This document shows, piece by piece, positions 45,833-57,299 of a stretch of DNA of 64,000 nucleotides. Source of the DNA: Thinopyrum elongatum (Eukaryota; Streptophyta; Magnoliopsida; Poales; Poaceae); the NCBI GenBank assembly GCA_011799875.1, contig CM022302.1, forward strand, positions 58,135,599-58,199,598, in the 5' to 3' direction. The notes under the pieces were generated by a model that did not search any database, was not told the DNA's origin, and was given only the letters and a program-made list of their open reading frames with translations. Every line of letters begins with the position of its first letter. Positions within the stretch are counted from its first letter, which is position 1. The translations under genes and the position numbers were made by a program.

Positions 45833-46135
45833 CTATCTAAAACATTTCAATGCAACAACAAATGCGATCATAATCGCAACTAAGTTAACAATTGATCCAA
45901 CGTCGTAATGATACCAAGCCTCGGTATGAATGGCATATTTTCTATACTTTCTAATCTTCAAGCGCATTACATCCATCTTGATCTTGTGATCATCGACGAC
46001 ATCCGCAACATGCAACTCCAATATCATCTTCTACTCCTCAATTTTTCCTTCAAGTAATTGTTTTCTTCTTCAACTAAATTTAACCTCTCGACAATAGGGT
46101 CGGTTGGAATTTCCGGTTCACATACCTCCTAGATA
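45833..46135 (-). pseudogene. small coiled-coil and transmembrane ORF of CACTA 2
   Basis: On the minus strand an acidic helix EVCEPEIPTDPIVERLNLVE, EENNYLKEKL leads, after a break near 46025-46045, into MILELHVADVVDDHKIKMDV, RKYAIHTEAWYHY and a hydrophobic segment VNLVAIMIAFVVALKCF at the C-terminus. I recall similar ORFs in other Triticeae CACTA elements but know of no assigned function. A tail-anchored membrane protein is the simplest reading. The frame break and missing upstream exon make this copy non-functional. Confidence 0.55.
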
Positions 46136-46689
46136 AAAAAATCTATGTCACGTTGGTCGGCATAATTGTCATAAACACTAAAGGAACCAAATAGTTATAA
46201 ATGATAATATATACCACATCCGAATCATAAACAGGACGAGGGCCGACGGAGGCGGATACCAAAACCATCGCACTATATAATAACAAACAATAATAAAAGT
46301 AAGAAAATTACACATGTATCTATCTAAATCATACAAGTAAGAACTTTTTTCTTTTACAAAGAAGATAAGACCAAGAGGCTCACCACGGTGGTGCCGGCGA
46401 CAAGATCGGCGCGGGCGATCGACGGCGGTGAAGACGGGGACGGGACAGGACGGACCGCCAAACCTAGACAAATTTTGAGGAAAATGGAGGTTGGACAAGG
46501 AGCTTCGACAGGAGAAAGCTTAAGTGTGGCTCGGGCATTTCATCGAACACCTCATGTGCAAAGGAGGTGAGCTAGAGCACCACAAATCTCTCCCACGGCC
46601 GACCAAAAAAAACAGAGCACTCCACTGCTCTGCTCGCGGGCAAGGGGGTATATATAGGCATCTCAATGGTTGTGGGCCAGGAGCGAGGC
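46136..46689. other. right arm of CACTA 2 without recognised gene
   Basis: Contains GC-rich sequence at 46380-46450 that may be the first exon of the small ORF on the minus strand. No clear gene. Confidence 0.35.
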
Positions 46690-46860
46690 CCATTGGTCCC
46701 GGTTCTTGTCTGGAACCGAGACCAAAGGGTCCAGACGAACCGGGACCAATGCACCACGAGGCCCGGCCGGCCCCCTGGCCTCACGAACCGGGACTGATGC
46801 CCCCTTTGATCCCGATTCATGAGTGAACCGGGATTATTGGGCTTAGCTGGCCTGGAGCAA
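46690..46860. repeat. right subterminal repeats of CACTA 2
   Basis: TTGGTCCCGGTTCNTGNCTGGAACCG and AACCGGGACCAAT motifs mirror the left arm. Confidence 0.85.
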
Positions 46861-46977
46861 AGCCCTGTTTTCTACTAGTGATAGAGCGGCTGCCCATTTT
46901 AGGAATCTGCCCATGTGGAGTCTCCCCTCCACTTACCGTTACCACGTCCCGCCAAGTTCTTTTCCCCCTGCTCCGGC

Positions 46978-47276
46978 CCCAAACCCCCCCCCCAGACAAA
47001 ACAAAAAAAAACACAAAACCCCACCCACACCCCACACCAACCCCACAACAAACACCACCACCACCAACAACCAAAACCAACAAACACACCACACCCCAAA
47101 ACCAACCCACACCAAAACAAACACCACCAAAACAAACCCCCCAACACCCCCACGACACACCCCCCACCCCACCCAACCCCCACCACTACCCCCCCCACCA
47201 ACCACCACCGTAACCAACAAAAAAAAAAAACACCCAACCCAAGAATAAACCAAAAACCAAACACCCAACCCCCCCC

Positions 47277-47307
<31 letters not shown>

Positions 47308-47312
47308 ACACA
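46978..47312. repeat. strand-asymmetric A/C-only tract
   Basis: About 335 bases are almost only A and C on the plus strand, with fewer than ten G or T. They end in a poly-C run of about 25 and a (CA)n run. No ordered period is visible. Open frames across it are artefacts of composition. It may be an assembly or sequencing artefact. Confidence 0.8.
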
Positions 47313-47899
47313 TGTGAGGACCTGACTATCTGACTATTCACCCATCGATCTTCCTCCGGGCCACCGCGACACAACTTCTGCATGAGTAATCCGAGAATAA
47401 ATCATCATGCAAAAAACAAGCGAAAAACTGGGCAACAGTATTGTACGCCAGGGAAAAAGAGCAGGCAAAAATGGTAAAATTCTGCAGCTGTCTCTTCACT
47501 TTTGTCACAAGATTCAATCTACAGAAACTTGCTTTGGATCTGGTATTTTTTTGCATGTTCCTGTCCTATAGAACCTGATGTTTTGCTGTACGTATCCTTG
47601 AATTCCTTGCAACTCTTGTTGTATGTAATGTATTGCACCTGCCCCTGCAAAAAGACACAGTAGATGGTGTAAAGCAAAAAACTCAAAGAAGTTGCATGCA
47701 CAGGGATCAGGTGTTGGAAAAAGCGTTAGTGTGGTTGCTTCGTATCTATGGGACTTAAGTTCACTTACCTGTAAAAAGAAGGCGTTGCTTGTTGTGTTTT
47801 GCTTCATAACTACTGTATTAATTTGGTTTTTGATTTTTTTTCTGTGGCAAAGAAATGAAAGAACATTTTGAAGAAGAGTTGCTCAAATCTCTTGGTTGA
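47313..47899. other. unassigned sequence
   Basis: No gene or known repeat recognised. Confidence 0.35.
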
Positions 47900-48240
47900 A
47901 GGAAGGCAAATTAAGTCATTGAACTGGAATATAAAAGTTGCAAAAAACACATTTTACAACATGTAAAGTATGAAAAATTGTTACCCTGTTATTGGTGGAA
48001 AATAAACAAGATTCAGTTGCCTGTTTGTTCCCCTAGTAGTTGAGTTATGTTACTGTTCTGTTGGTTGCAGGTAGGCAAATTAAGCTACTGAACTGGAAAA
48101 TATAAGTTGGGAAAAGACATTTGTCAACTTCTAAATGTATGTAAAATTGCCTCCCTGTTTTTGATAGAAAATCAGAAAGATTTAGTTGCCTGTTTGTTCC
48201 CATAGTAGTTATGTTGCTGTGTTGGCAAGCAAATTAATAT
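47900..48240. repeat. tandem duplication of about 167 bp
   Basis: GGCAAATTAAG..CTGAACTGGA begins at 47906 and again at 48073. The two copies share TTGCCTGTTTGTTCCC and the TAGTAGTT end, with many differences, so the duplication is old. Confidence 0.8.
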
Positions 48241-49500
48241 GTATTGGTGCATACAAAAATAATGTATGTGGGCAACAAGGGGGGCTTTCGTTAGGCGAAC
48301 TGGGAGTCAGGATTCTATGTTGCAGGTAAATTAGGAACGTTAGGTAGGAAATTAGGAGTGAAGACTATGTTGCAGGCAAATAAGGAGAGTCGGGTGGGCA
48401 AATCAAGCAAATAAGGACAAGAATACAAGAAACAAACTAGGCAATTTGGCCTGCTTGTGTGCACAATCTAGGCTATTTGTTATTATAAGTTAATAAGCAA
48501 CTAAACTACGGGGTAGGGCCTGCGGGCAAGGCGTGTTTTGCTGATTACCAGATTATCCTCCTTTCCTTGCATAGACCTATCTCCTGCCCCATATTGTCAT
48601 CTGGGCTGTTTTTGTCGGACATGCCTTCCGGCGCACACACAAAACAAAATCAAAATAACACACAAGTGACCGGGGTTAACTACTGTGAGCATGTTGGGTC
48701 TAGAAAAGATATAATATGAATTGATAGAATAACAAAGAAGAAAAATGTACCCAATTGGAGCCCCACTGCAATTGTCTTGACCCTTGCCTGATCCACCCTC
48801 TGGTGCACTCAAATATGTGCTATTGCTCATCATACAACAGCAAGAGGCCCTCCTGCGCCGTGGAAGCTAAAATCACCGGTGTCCCTCCCTCTCTACCCCA
48901 CCACCACCTACTCCAAACAGGTGTGGTGCCGCCTCCCCCTTACCTCTGCTCAACGCTGCTCATGTGGTCCGTCTGCGCCTCTGCTCTTCTACCCAAGTTG
49001 GGTTCTTTCATATATCTCAATGCACAAAATAAACACCTACTAAAACATGACAAAACCGGGTAGCAAGTACTCAAAGTTAGGCAACTTGCTATTGCGGCAA
49101 GTCAACCAATAAGTATTGATGCAGCAAGCTTATATCGCATGATATACATACTTCCACAAAGATCAAACCCATGTGAAATCCAGCAGGTTAAACACATAAT
49201 TTGACATAACATTTCTCCTCTTAAACCTCTCCTATATACTAGAAAATATATTGTAGGAAACTTTCTGGTATTATTAGGCGAGTTAGTGCAAAATCATTGA
49301 CTAAAAACAAAAAACATATATTCGGCCAAAAGTCAATATAGAAAAATGGTATAGATGGCAAGACAGATCATATGCACATGATATTGAGAAAGCAAAGATA
49401 AAACAACATTTAGTACTTAAACGTCTACTATAATCAACCCTATCTACTCTCTAGTATATCCTTTTTAAAAATTCAAAATGTTGTAAGTACTACAACACTA
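48241..49500. other. unassigned AT-rich sequence
   Basis: No gene or known element recognised. Confidence 0.35.
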
Positions 49501-49840
49501 ATCTAATAAATTAGTCGGTGGGCGACTTGGTGATTTGGGTTTAGTCGAGTTTGTCCTTGGGCCCAACGACTATATCATGGGAAGATAGGCGATTTAGTTT
49601 AAATTGTCTGGTGCGGCGCTGGGCGACTATGAACTATGGTTTAGGCGACACCCCTCCCCTCGGCATGGATTAGTCGGTGGGCAACTTGTGTTTTTGGGTT
49701 AGTCAAGTTTGTGCATGGACGCCGGCAACTATATGGTGAGAAGTAGGCAACTCCTTGCATGAGATCGACTTAGATGACTTAGTCAAATTTGTGTGGTGCG
49801 GCCCAGGCGACTATGTATTGAGGTTTACAAAGTAATTTTT
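49501..49840. repeat. degenerate direct repeat (TTAGTCGGTGGGC units)
   Basis: TTAGTCGGTGGGCGACTTG at about 49511 recurs as TTAGTCGGTGGGCAACTTG at about 49670, with further GGCGACTAT copies. The spacing is near 160 bases and the copies are diverged. Confidence 0.7.
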
Positions 49841-52110
49841 GCCCACTGTTCCTCTACCCTCTATAGCCTGAATTGCCTGAAAAATCAAATTGTATTGCCT
49901 AGAAAAAACACATCCCACATTGTATTGCCTACAAAAAACATGTCCTATTTTCCTAGCAGATGATGCATATTATTTTGCCCCCACCCCCACTACTGTATTG
50001 CCTGAAAAACATATCCTATTTGCCTGGGGAACATGCCCTTATTTGCCCAGGAAACGACAGGTGCTCTCTATGTTTTTTCTCCCAGGGATTGTAGGTAAGC
50101 ACAGAGGACATAATTCGTGCCCCTACGTACGCACAGTCTGATTTCATATCTGCTATTGTTTTGCCTAAATGTACTGTATGCTTGCTTGTACACTCATCTG
50201 TTTTGCCTGCATGAAAACCCTCCTCTAAAAGCCATAAAACTGAGAGCTCTTTTACGGTACCCTGGTACTCCCATGGCATTAACCGGAGTACCAGACAGAT
50301 CTAGTCGTCCATGATGAAGGGTAACTTGGACATTTTACGAAGGGTATTTTGGGATTTTCCACAATAGAGGTCGGTCGTTCAGTTTCGTAGAAAAAGGCTG
50401 TCGATCGATCCTGCATCCAGCCGCGAGGCCGTAAAAAAAAAGAGGCAGCGCCGCCGCCGGCCAGATTCAAGATTTCTCTTCACTCCATCAGAATTGTTAT
50501 CGTCGCCCGTGGAAATCTGCACGCTGGGCTCTTGCCCTCGATGTCTCCTTTAATTCTTGGCTGGTGCATCGTCTAGTGAAAAGCCTGCGACAGTCTATCC
50601 ATCCGCTGCACTCCTCCAGGTTCAGGATGCACTACTGGGCTTCACAAATCCGTCCATTATGTTCAGAGATTAGAACGTGCCAGCGTCCGACCTGATTGCG
50701 GAGGACACAAGCATGGCGGTAGCGGCAGGCGGAGCAGCTCGCGGTGGCGGCGGCGTTTGCGGAAGAAAACGAGTGCAGCGCCGCGTTCGTACGAACCAGT
50801 GGTTACAGGCGAGAAATATCAAAATACCATCAAGAGAAATAACCATAAAATGATTGATGCGATTACTGTTTTGCCCCTTGATCAAGGTACTCCGTGACTC
50901 ATCGACTCAGTACTCCGTGGAACAAAAGATGGAGTACCGGATCATACTGGCTATTAGATTGCCAGAAATAGACGGCTTATATTAATTGCCTGAAAACGAC
51001 AGTGAACGGCCATATTATTGCCTACATCCCTGGGATCTGAGGGGAATAATTTCCTATGACAGATGCACTTCCTCCCCTAGTCATCACTATGGGCTACTGC
51101 ACATCTAATCCATGGACTAATCTAAAAACGACAGGGACAAAAACACTCCCAGCACCCACCTCCCACAAATACTGAACGGCCCCATGTCGCCGTGGAAAAT
51201 GCAAGCAGGGATGTGGGACTTGAGTTCGCTGGGCATAAAACTTCTCTCGATTAGCTGTCGATTGACCCTTTATCTGTCGATTGGCTGCCAGAATTTGAGT
51301 TTCGCTGATAAATGTGCGTCAATTAAGAATGGGGGAATATTAGTTAATGGCTGATGAAATTTAAAGATAGAAAGTTCATCCCAAGCACTATAAATACGGA
51401 AAGGTGTTGTAGCTCCCGGGGGTCCCGACCCCCGGTTATCGTGACGTCTGGGGCAGTTGAGATTCGTGCGGTGTTCTGTGCAACCGCAGAATATTTGCAG
51501 CTGTTCCATAATTAATTAGACCATTTGACCGTTCTAATTATAGGACAAGTAGCCTATAGGGTAGGCAACAGGTTATAGGGGTATGCATGCACTCTGTGTT
51601 TCCCATTAAAGTGTCTGACATGCATGCACAGGCTGCACAGCACAGTCTTTCTCCTCACTGTTTCTCATATGCATGCAAGCACAACCCAGTCTCTGTCGGG
51701 TCTCTCACAAGCTCTCTTTCACTAAAAATAATAGAAAAAAGCTCTCTCACAGTCTCACTAAAAGGTGTGGCTACGTATGCGTTTTTTATAGAAAGGTCGG
51801 ATCAGTGCACCTAGATGAGAGAGAAGTGACAATGAGTAGAGAGAGAGAGAGTTGGAGGTAAAGATGACTGGTCACATCTGTCCAAGGTAGCTACACAGCC
51901 TACCAACAGTAGGTGGCTACGATGCTCTTCGGACCTAGGGATGCATGATACGTGGCTCTCCAAACACTGGTAAAATTGCGGCGTTAGAAAAGTATGGGGC
52001 TGCTAATCCAACTGGCGTTCCCAGACATGGCACAGATCTCAACGTTTCATATTGTATTTGGATGGTTATGATAAGAGGGAGTCCAGACCCCCGGGTCCTA
52101 AAAGGCCGGT
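49841..52110. other. unassigned sequence upstream of the defensin-like gene
   Basis: TTGCCTGAAAA-type phrases recur at 49860-50050 and 50980-51020. A segment at 50250-50960 has GTACTCC/GGAGTACC phrases near both ends and could be an insertion, but no target duplication was found. A TATAAATA lies at about 51390 without an ORF behind it. Confidence 0.35.
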
Positions 52111-52114
52111 CTCC

Positions 52115-52122
52115 TATAAATA
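52115..52122 (+). promoter_or_regulatory. TATA box of the defensin-like gene
   Basis: TATAAATA lies 61 bases before the ATG at 52183, which leaves room for a start site near 52145 and a short leader. It is the best core promoter near any non-transposon gene in the window. Confidence 0.7.
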
Positions 52123-52182
52123 GATAAGGCTGCAGACCTTTTGGCTTACCACACCTCAAATTATTCAATTCAAGCTTTCACA

Positions 52183-52508
52183 ATGGCCAGCAAGATAGCA
52201 CTAGTTGTCTTGTCTCTATCGGTGTTAGCATGCTTCCTCTGCCTTGGTAAGTAAATGATCCATGGTTTTGCGGTTTTATGAAAAGTTGTACTATATATAT
52301 ATATAGTTCTAATGGGACGGTGTTGGAATTTACATCAGGTACTGCTGAAGCTGACCCGCAGTGCATGTAAAAGGTTAATCCTTACTATCATGGTAGGTGC
52401 GAGACAACTTATGACGAGAATTGTCGAATTGCTTGTATTAGATTTGAGGCAGCAAAGTACAGGGGTGGTATGTGCGCTAATAAACAATGCTTCTGCTATA
52501 CTTGTTAA
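52183..52508 (+). pseudogene. small secreted cysteine-rich (defensin-like) protein gene with an in-frame stop
   Basis: Two exons (52183-52246 and 52339-52508) are joined across a GT..AG intron of 92 bases in phase 1. Exon 1 gives a signal-peptide-like start, MASKIALVVLSLSVLACFLC. Exon 2 carries eight Cys after the likely cleavage site, with C-x3-C and C-x-C near the end as in the CS-alpha-beta fold of plant defensins and LCR-type peptides (ENCRIAC, then CANKQCFCYTC). One in-frame TAA at 52368-52370 follows the first exon 2 cysteine (QCM then stop), so the copy is probably null unless the base is a sequencing error. A TATA box lies 61 bases upstream. Such peptides are secreted and act in defence or pollen-pistil signalling; this one's role is unknown. 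Confidence 0.65.
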
Positions 52509-52741
52509 TGATCATCGGACTCTTCCACCGCTAGGGGAGCCATGAAGATACATCACCACCATGGAAAGATTAGAGCTCCTAGTAAGATTGCTTTTTTTTT
52601 TTGTTGTATCAGAATAAATTGGCAATGTATCTGACTGTGCTTTAGCAAGTATCTGTTTCCGATGAGTTACAACGAAGAGTTTCCAATCGATTTAAATTTT
52701 TTGCCTAGTATCTTCGAGGCACCAAGATGCAAATAGTACAT

Positions 52742-52929
52742 GTGCGGCAACCATAGTTTTAACTAGCGGCTATAGCTTCGTTATAGCCCGCTATAGCCTT
52801 TTCAGCAGGGTGGCGCTAAATCGTCGCTTTCACAAATAGCCCGCTATAACCCGTTTTAGTCCGCTATAGCTGATTTAGAGGCCCGCCGCTATTTTCCATA
52901 GCCCGCTATTTAAAACATTGGCGGCAACC
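52742..52929. mobile_element. Mutator-type MITE (170 bp) with a perfect 9-bp target duplication
   Basis: The element is 52751-52920, flanked by GCGGCAACC at 52742-52750 and 52921-52929. Its ends are inverted (ATAGTTTTAACTAGCGG against CAATGTTTTAAATAGCGG) and the interior repeats GCCCGCTATAG-type words. A 9-bp duplication fits the Mutator (MULE) superfamily. No coding sequence. Confidence 0.8.
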
Positions 52930-52963
52930 GGCTTTTGTCTTGTAGGGCTCACTACTACAGGAA

Positions 52964-53240
52964 TTAGCTTTGGTAACACATCCCGGTAACACAAGAAAAC
53001 ATGTGTTACTGGTTGAAATCCCGGTAACACAACATTTGTGTCCACAACTAACTTGTAACACATTCTATGGGAAGTGTTACGATGTTGTAACACATAATCC
53101 ACATGCGTCGAATGTGTTACAGCGTTGTAACACATTATTTATGCCGGTTGAGAGAGTGTTACAAAATTGTAACGTATATATGATATGCAATGTTGTGTTA
53201 CAAGTTTGTAACACATAGGTGATCTACGCAGGTAAATGTT
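52964..53240. repeat. left subterminal repeats of CACTA 3
   Basis: GTGTTAC and GTAACAC motifs in both orientations, often as TTGTAACACAT. Confidence 0.85.
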
Positions 53241-55004
53241 ACACACGTAATAATATTGGATTGAATTTTTCTTTCTTGTGATGAGAAGACTTGTTGCAAG
53301 ATGCATGCGATCAATTCTTAGGTCGATCCCATCGTAACACGTGGTCTCTGAGCTAATAGTTATAGGCTTGTGCCATTCACATTTTGCTACGTATAGAAGT
53401 TTAGAGGATGCGTGTTTGCTTACTGGTGGGATATATTAGGATAAAACAATTGGCGTAGCCCAGCTACCAAAGCCCACAGAAGGTAGGACTCAAACTAGCA
53501 GCTCACTGTTTCCTATAAGTTCTTCTAAAAAAGATGTTTCCCTGTACAAAATTCTAAAAAAGATTATTTCCCTATACATGGGTACGTATGACCCTATTTT
53601 CTAAGACTGGATGAGAGTGCAAACTCAAAGTTTTGTGCTTTGTACTATGCGTGTGTTCGTAATCTTGTAAATATTTTTCTCTCCAATCTTAATATAAAAG
53701 ATGTGCAACTCTTTTGGGTATTTGGAAAAAAATGTTTTCTGCTCCCAAAATTTGTTAAAATTAAAAGGTGTGCTAGCTACTTTTAAGTAATTTTGGACTT
53801 AATTAATTTAATATGCTTTGAAGATTTATTGATCCGTATTTTTATTATAAAGTATAAAGGTATGTGGACGTGCTGTATTTGGGAAGTGCTTTTTGATAAA
53901 AGGAATACTGTATGTTGACATGTTATATCTGTGACTTTTTATTAATTGGACCACCCTGATCCAGAATCCTGGCTAAAACAAGTACTAATCCATGCTTCCC
54001 TAAAAGAAAACGTACTAATTCGTGCTACCTATCATTGAGGTGGGCCAATCAGTTTTAGAAATTAGCAAAATAAGACAAATTCAGTTCTAGAAAATAGATA
54101 ATAGTATATACTTTTTTTTTGCTCAAATTGTCCAGATAGGGAGACATATTCAATAGATACTATTTCGTGTAATTGGAATAATGAAAACCTAAATTTGAAT
54201 GCATTTTGATAGCTGCGTTCAAAGAGCAAAAATCGTGAGAAAGTTGAGTGTCGTTGGCAGAACATTGCATTTTCATCTTGCACATGAGAGTCTAGACTTT
54301 TAACCATCTAATCTAATCATCAGCAAGTGAAGTATATGTAGAGAAACTAACACATTCATACTGCAGGATAGATTCAGACTTTAGAAAAAATGGCAACATG
54401 TGATCGGAAAACAGGATTTTTGAACACTGCAAGAGTATGCCAATTGTGAACTGTTAACCAAAGTACAAAAATAAAGTTCCAAACAAGCTGCGTGTATCTC
54501 AATTTTGAACTGTTGTTGACCAAAGTACAAAATGATGTTCCAAACAAGCACGTGGTGTCGCAGCTGACCGAATTACCAAGCATGAATATAAGAGTATAGT
54601 AAGTTTTGACCAACACATGGTCTCACATAGCAGTACATCACCAAGCAAGTTGGTCAAGTAGTCAGCAGAAAGCCAGCAAGCAGAAAAGAGTAGACTGTTT
54701 TGTACCAACACAAAGCACACAGCCGACCACCCCCTCCATGCCTCCATGTAGCATGTAGTCTGAACCTGGAGCATGCAGCCAAAATAATTCAAAACATGAA
54801 CAAGAAAATAGAAGAGACATTTTGTGCTACTTTTATCACTAAAATTTCATATCTGATATGAAAGTGTCAACCCAGCATAAAAGAAAGAATGCACAAAACA
54901 TAATTGAAGAACAGAAATATTGAACAACAAACTATATTAGAAGTAAAAATCACATCTTGCAAATTGAATATGGAAACACAAGAACATATTGCTACTAACC
55001 TTAA
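53241..55004. other. AT-rich left arm of CACTA 3, no gene recognised
   Basis: No known gene. The phrases TTGTGAACTGTTAACCAAAGTACAAAA and TTTTGAACTGTTGTTGACCAAAGTACAAAA recur at about 54440 and 54502, a short direct repeat. Confidence 0.4.
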
Positions 55005-57276
55005 CTATTCTTCGTTGCTCGAAGCATTATTAGCATCCACTATTGTCCCCTCAACGTCTGTTCTAACCCAATGTTGTTCATTGTTCTTTCTCTTCGAAAT
55101 CTCTCCAAGCTGTGAAACATGGAATGGCTCATTTTCTGTCTGCACTTCCCATTCCAAGTTGCCTAAGTCATATACATCTCTAGGCTTTGGCAACTTCATT
55201 ACCACAGACCAACCTGGATTCAATTCATCTTCCACATAGAACACTTGATTCGCCTGGTTAGGGAAAATAAAAGGCTCATGCTCAATCTTTTCTCCTTTGT
55301 GTATTAGATTTGAGAAGTTGACAAGTGTGTAACCGTACTTGTCTTTTTTCATTCCTGTTTCTGAGAAAACATTAACCCATTCACATTTAAACAACACCAC
55401 TGAAAACTGTCCAGAGTAGTTTAGCTCGACAATATCAATTACCCTCCCGTAGTACGTCAAATCGCGTAAAACAGGATTGGCATCACGTGCTGAATCATAA
55501 CTAGATGTTTTTGCAGTTACCATGACTCCACTATTTTGTGTCTCTTTATCCAAGCGTTTAGGCCTAAAATGGTAGCCTCGGGAGTTGAAAGCACAATATC
55601 TTTTGGCTGCATTAACTGGGCCCCGGGCGAGCAATCTAATATCCTTTTCAATGTTGTGGATGCCATTTTCCTTCTCCAATTTCTTTATCTGAATATTTAG
55701 AATTCGATTACAACTAAATGTAGTGATACGTGTATAGTATATGAAAAATATGGCACTTACATGAGCTTGGAACCATTCGTGGAACTTATCATTTTGAATC
55801 CTCTCGACAACATCAGGGTTTAAATTGCGTCCATTAGTGATCTCATCAGCATGAGCTCTGCAAAGTAATTCATAGACAAAGGTAAAGTAGGGGAAAAGAG
55901 TAACTAAGACAATTTATAAGCATGTGATATTACCTAAGGTATGAATTCACATCAAAGCAATTGAACAAGACATATCTATGTGCCTGTACTTTTGCCACAC
56001 CGCTCAGTACATAATTCCTAGGCTTTCCAAGTGGATTGCCAGAATGAGGAAATAATCTTGATCCATGTGCAATATCATGATGCCCAACCCACTCCTCGTT
56101 ATCTTCGTTCTGCGAAGGCAAGTTATGTTTGGCCTCGAAACCGACAATATATCTTGAACAGAATGTCATGCACTCATCTGCCAAAAATGCTTCAGCGATA
56201 GATCCTTCGGGATGAGCTTTGTTACGGACATTTGACTTCAGCTTACCTATATACCTACATAAACACAAACAGAAGGAAGAAGAAAATTATAGAAGAATAT
56301 TTTCCTACAAAGATATGTAATGCATCCCCATATTTATATAAGAAGCTAACATACCTTTCCACAAACCACATCGAACGGTAGCACACTGGACCACCTATTT
56401 TTGCCTCCGTTGCTAGATGCATAACCAAATGCACCATAACAGTGAAAAAACCTGGTGGGAATATTCTCTCCATATGACATAATGTCATTATGATTCGCTC
56501 CTCCAACTTCTCAAGATCGCTGATGTATAGGACTTTTGCACTCACTTCTCTAAAATACCCACACAGGTCAAACAACACAGATGTGACATGATCTGGGAGT
56601 AGACCTCGGATAGCAAGTGGCAGAAAGTGTTGCATTAGTATATGACAATCATGACTTTTAAGGCCTGAGATTCTCCCTTGAACAACATTTGCACACCTTG
56701 AGATGTTTCCTGAAAACCCATTCGGACCCCTTGCACCATGAAGGACTTTGCAAAATTGTTGCTTCCCTTCTTTAGATAGGTTATAGGAAGCAGGTGGCAG
56801 ATAATACTTATCATTAGGTTTTTTTTGTGGATGCAGCTCTCGTTTAATGTTCATGTGCTGTAGGTCTTGTCGTGCCTTTAAATTATCTTTGGACTTGCCT
56901 TCTATTCCTAGAAGTGTTCCATATATGTTCTCACATACGTTCTTCTCAATATGCATGATATCAAGATTGTGACGAAGTAAATTGAAGTCCCAATAGGGCA
57001 AATTGAATAGGCCACTGACACACTTCCATGTTTTGGAATTCTGAAAATCTGAAATTGATTTTATTTGATCTACAACTCTAGTTTCTGCATAAGCACTAGG
57101 TGCCGCTCTATGTTCTTCAGACCCATCAAATGATCTAGCATCAAAGCGAAATTTGTGATCTGGGGGCAAAAATCGGCGATGCCCCATGAAACAGTACTTC
57201 TGCCCATATTTCAAGCGTTTAGAACATGTTTCATCACGACATGGAAAACAACCAAACTCACCATTTACGCTATATC
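55005..57276 (-). pseudogene. TNP2-type CACTA transposase, 5'-truncated (Transposase_21 end, DUF4218, DUF4216)
   Basis: Minus-strand exons. 57276-56355 starts right after a splice acceptor (TTTGCAG) with GYSVNGEFGCFPCRDETC, then GHRRFLPPDHKFRFDARSF, IMHIEKNVCENIYGTLLGIE and KSHDCHILMQHFLPLAIRGL. 56254-55934 has AHPEGSIAEAFLADECMTFC (DUF4218 end). Next is a short exon at about 55860-55762 (HADEITNGRNLNPDVVERIQ). 55679-55005 has AKRYCAFNSRGYHFRPKRLD and YYGRVIDIVELNYSGQFSVV (DUF4216), with the stop at 55005-55007. These exons are open, but the upstream exons (transposase-associated domain and N-terminal core) are absent: beyond 57300 the DNA is GC-rich and serves the divergent gene. The truncation lies near this intron. 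Confidence 0.85.
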
Positions 57277-57299
57277 CTGCAAAGAGAGCTAGCCCGGGG

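Larger units (their letters stand above)
35366..46880. mobile_element. CACTA transposon 2 (11.5 kb)
   Basis: Inverted termini are CACTAGTAGAAAAAGGCCC on the left and CACTAGTAGAAAACAGGGCT on the right (reverse-complemented). The 3-bp duplication ATA is perfect at 35363-35365 and 46881-46883. Subterminal repeats of CCCGGTTNGTNNCACCAACCGGGAC type occupy both arms and also a central block (40725-40970). Genes, all minus: Ulp1-type protease, TNP2-type transposase and a small coiled-coil/membrane ORF. All are broken. Confidence 0.92.

Noticed and set aside
46899..47325. Open frames of 100 or more residues over the A/C tract
   Set aside because: Two-base composition cannot contain stop codons in most frames; the proteins are Pro/Thr/Asn or Gly/Val/Trp runs.
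52745..52920. GCTATAGC-rich sequence as a CRISPR-like or satellite array
   Set aside because: No regular spacing; inverted ends and a 9-bp duplication explain it as a MITE.
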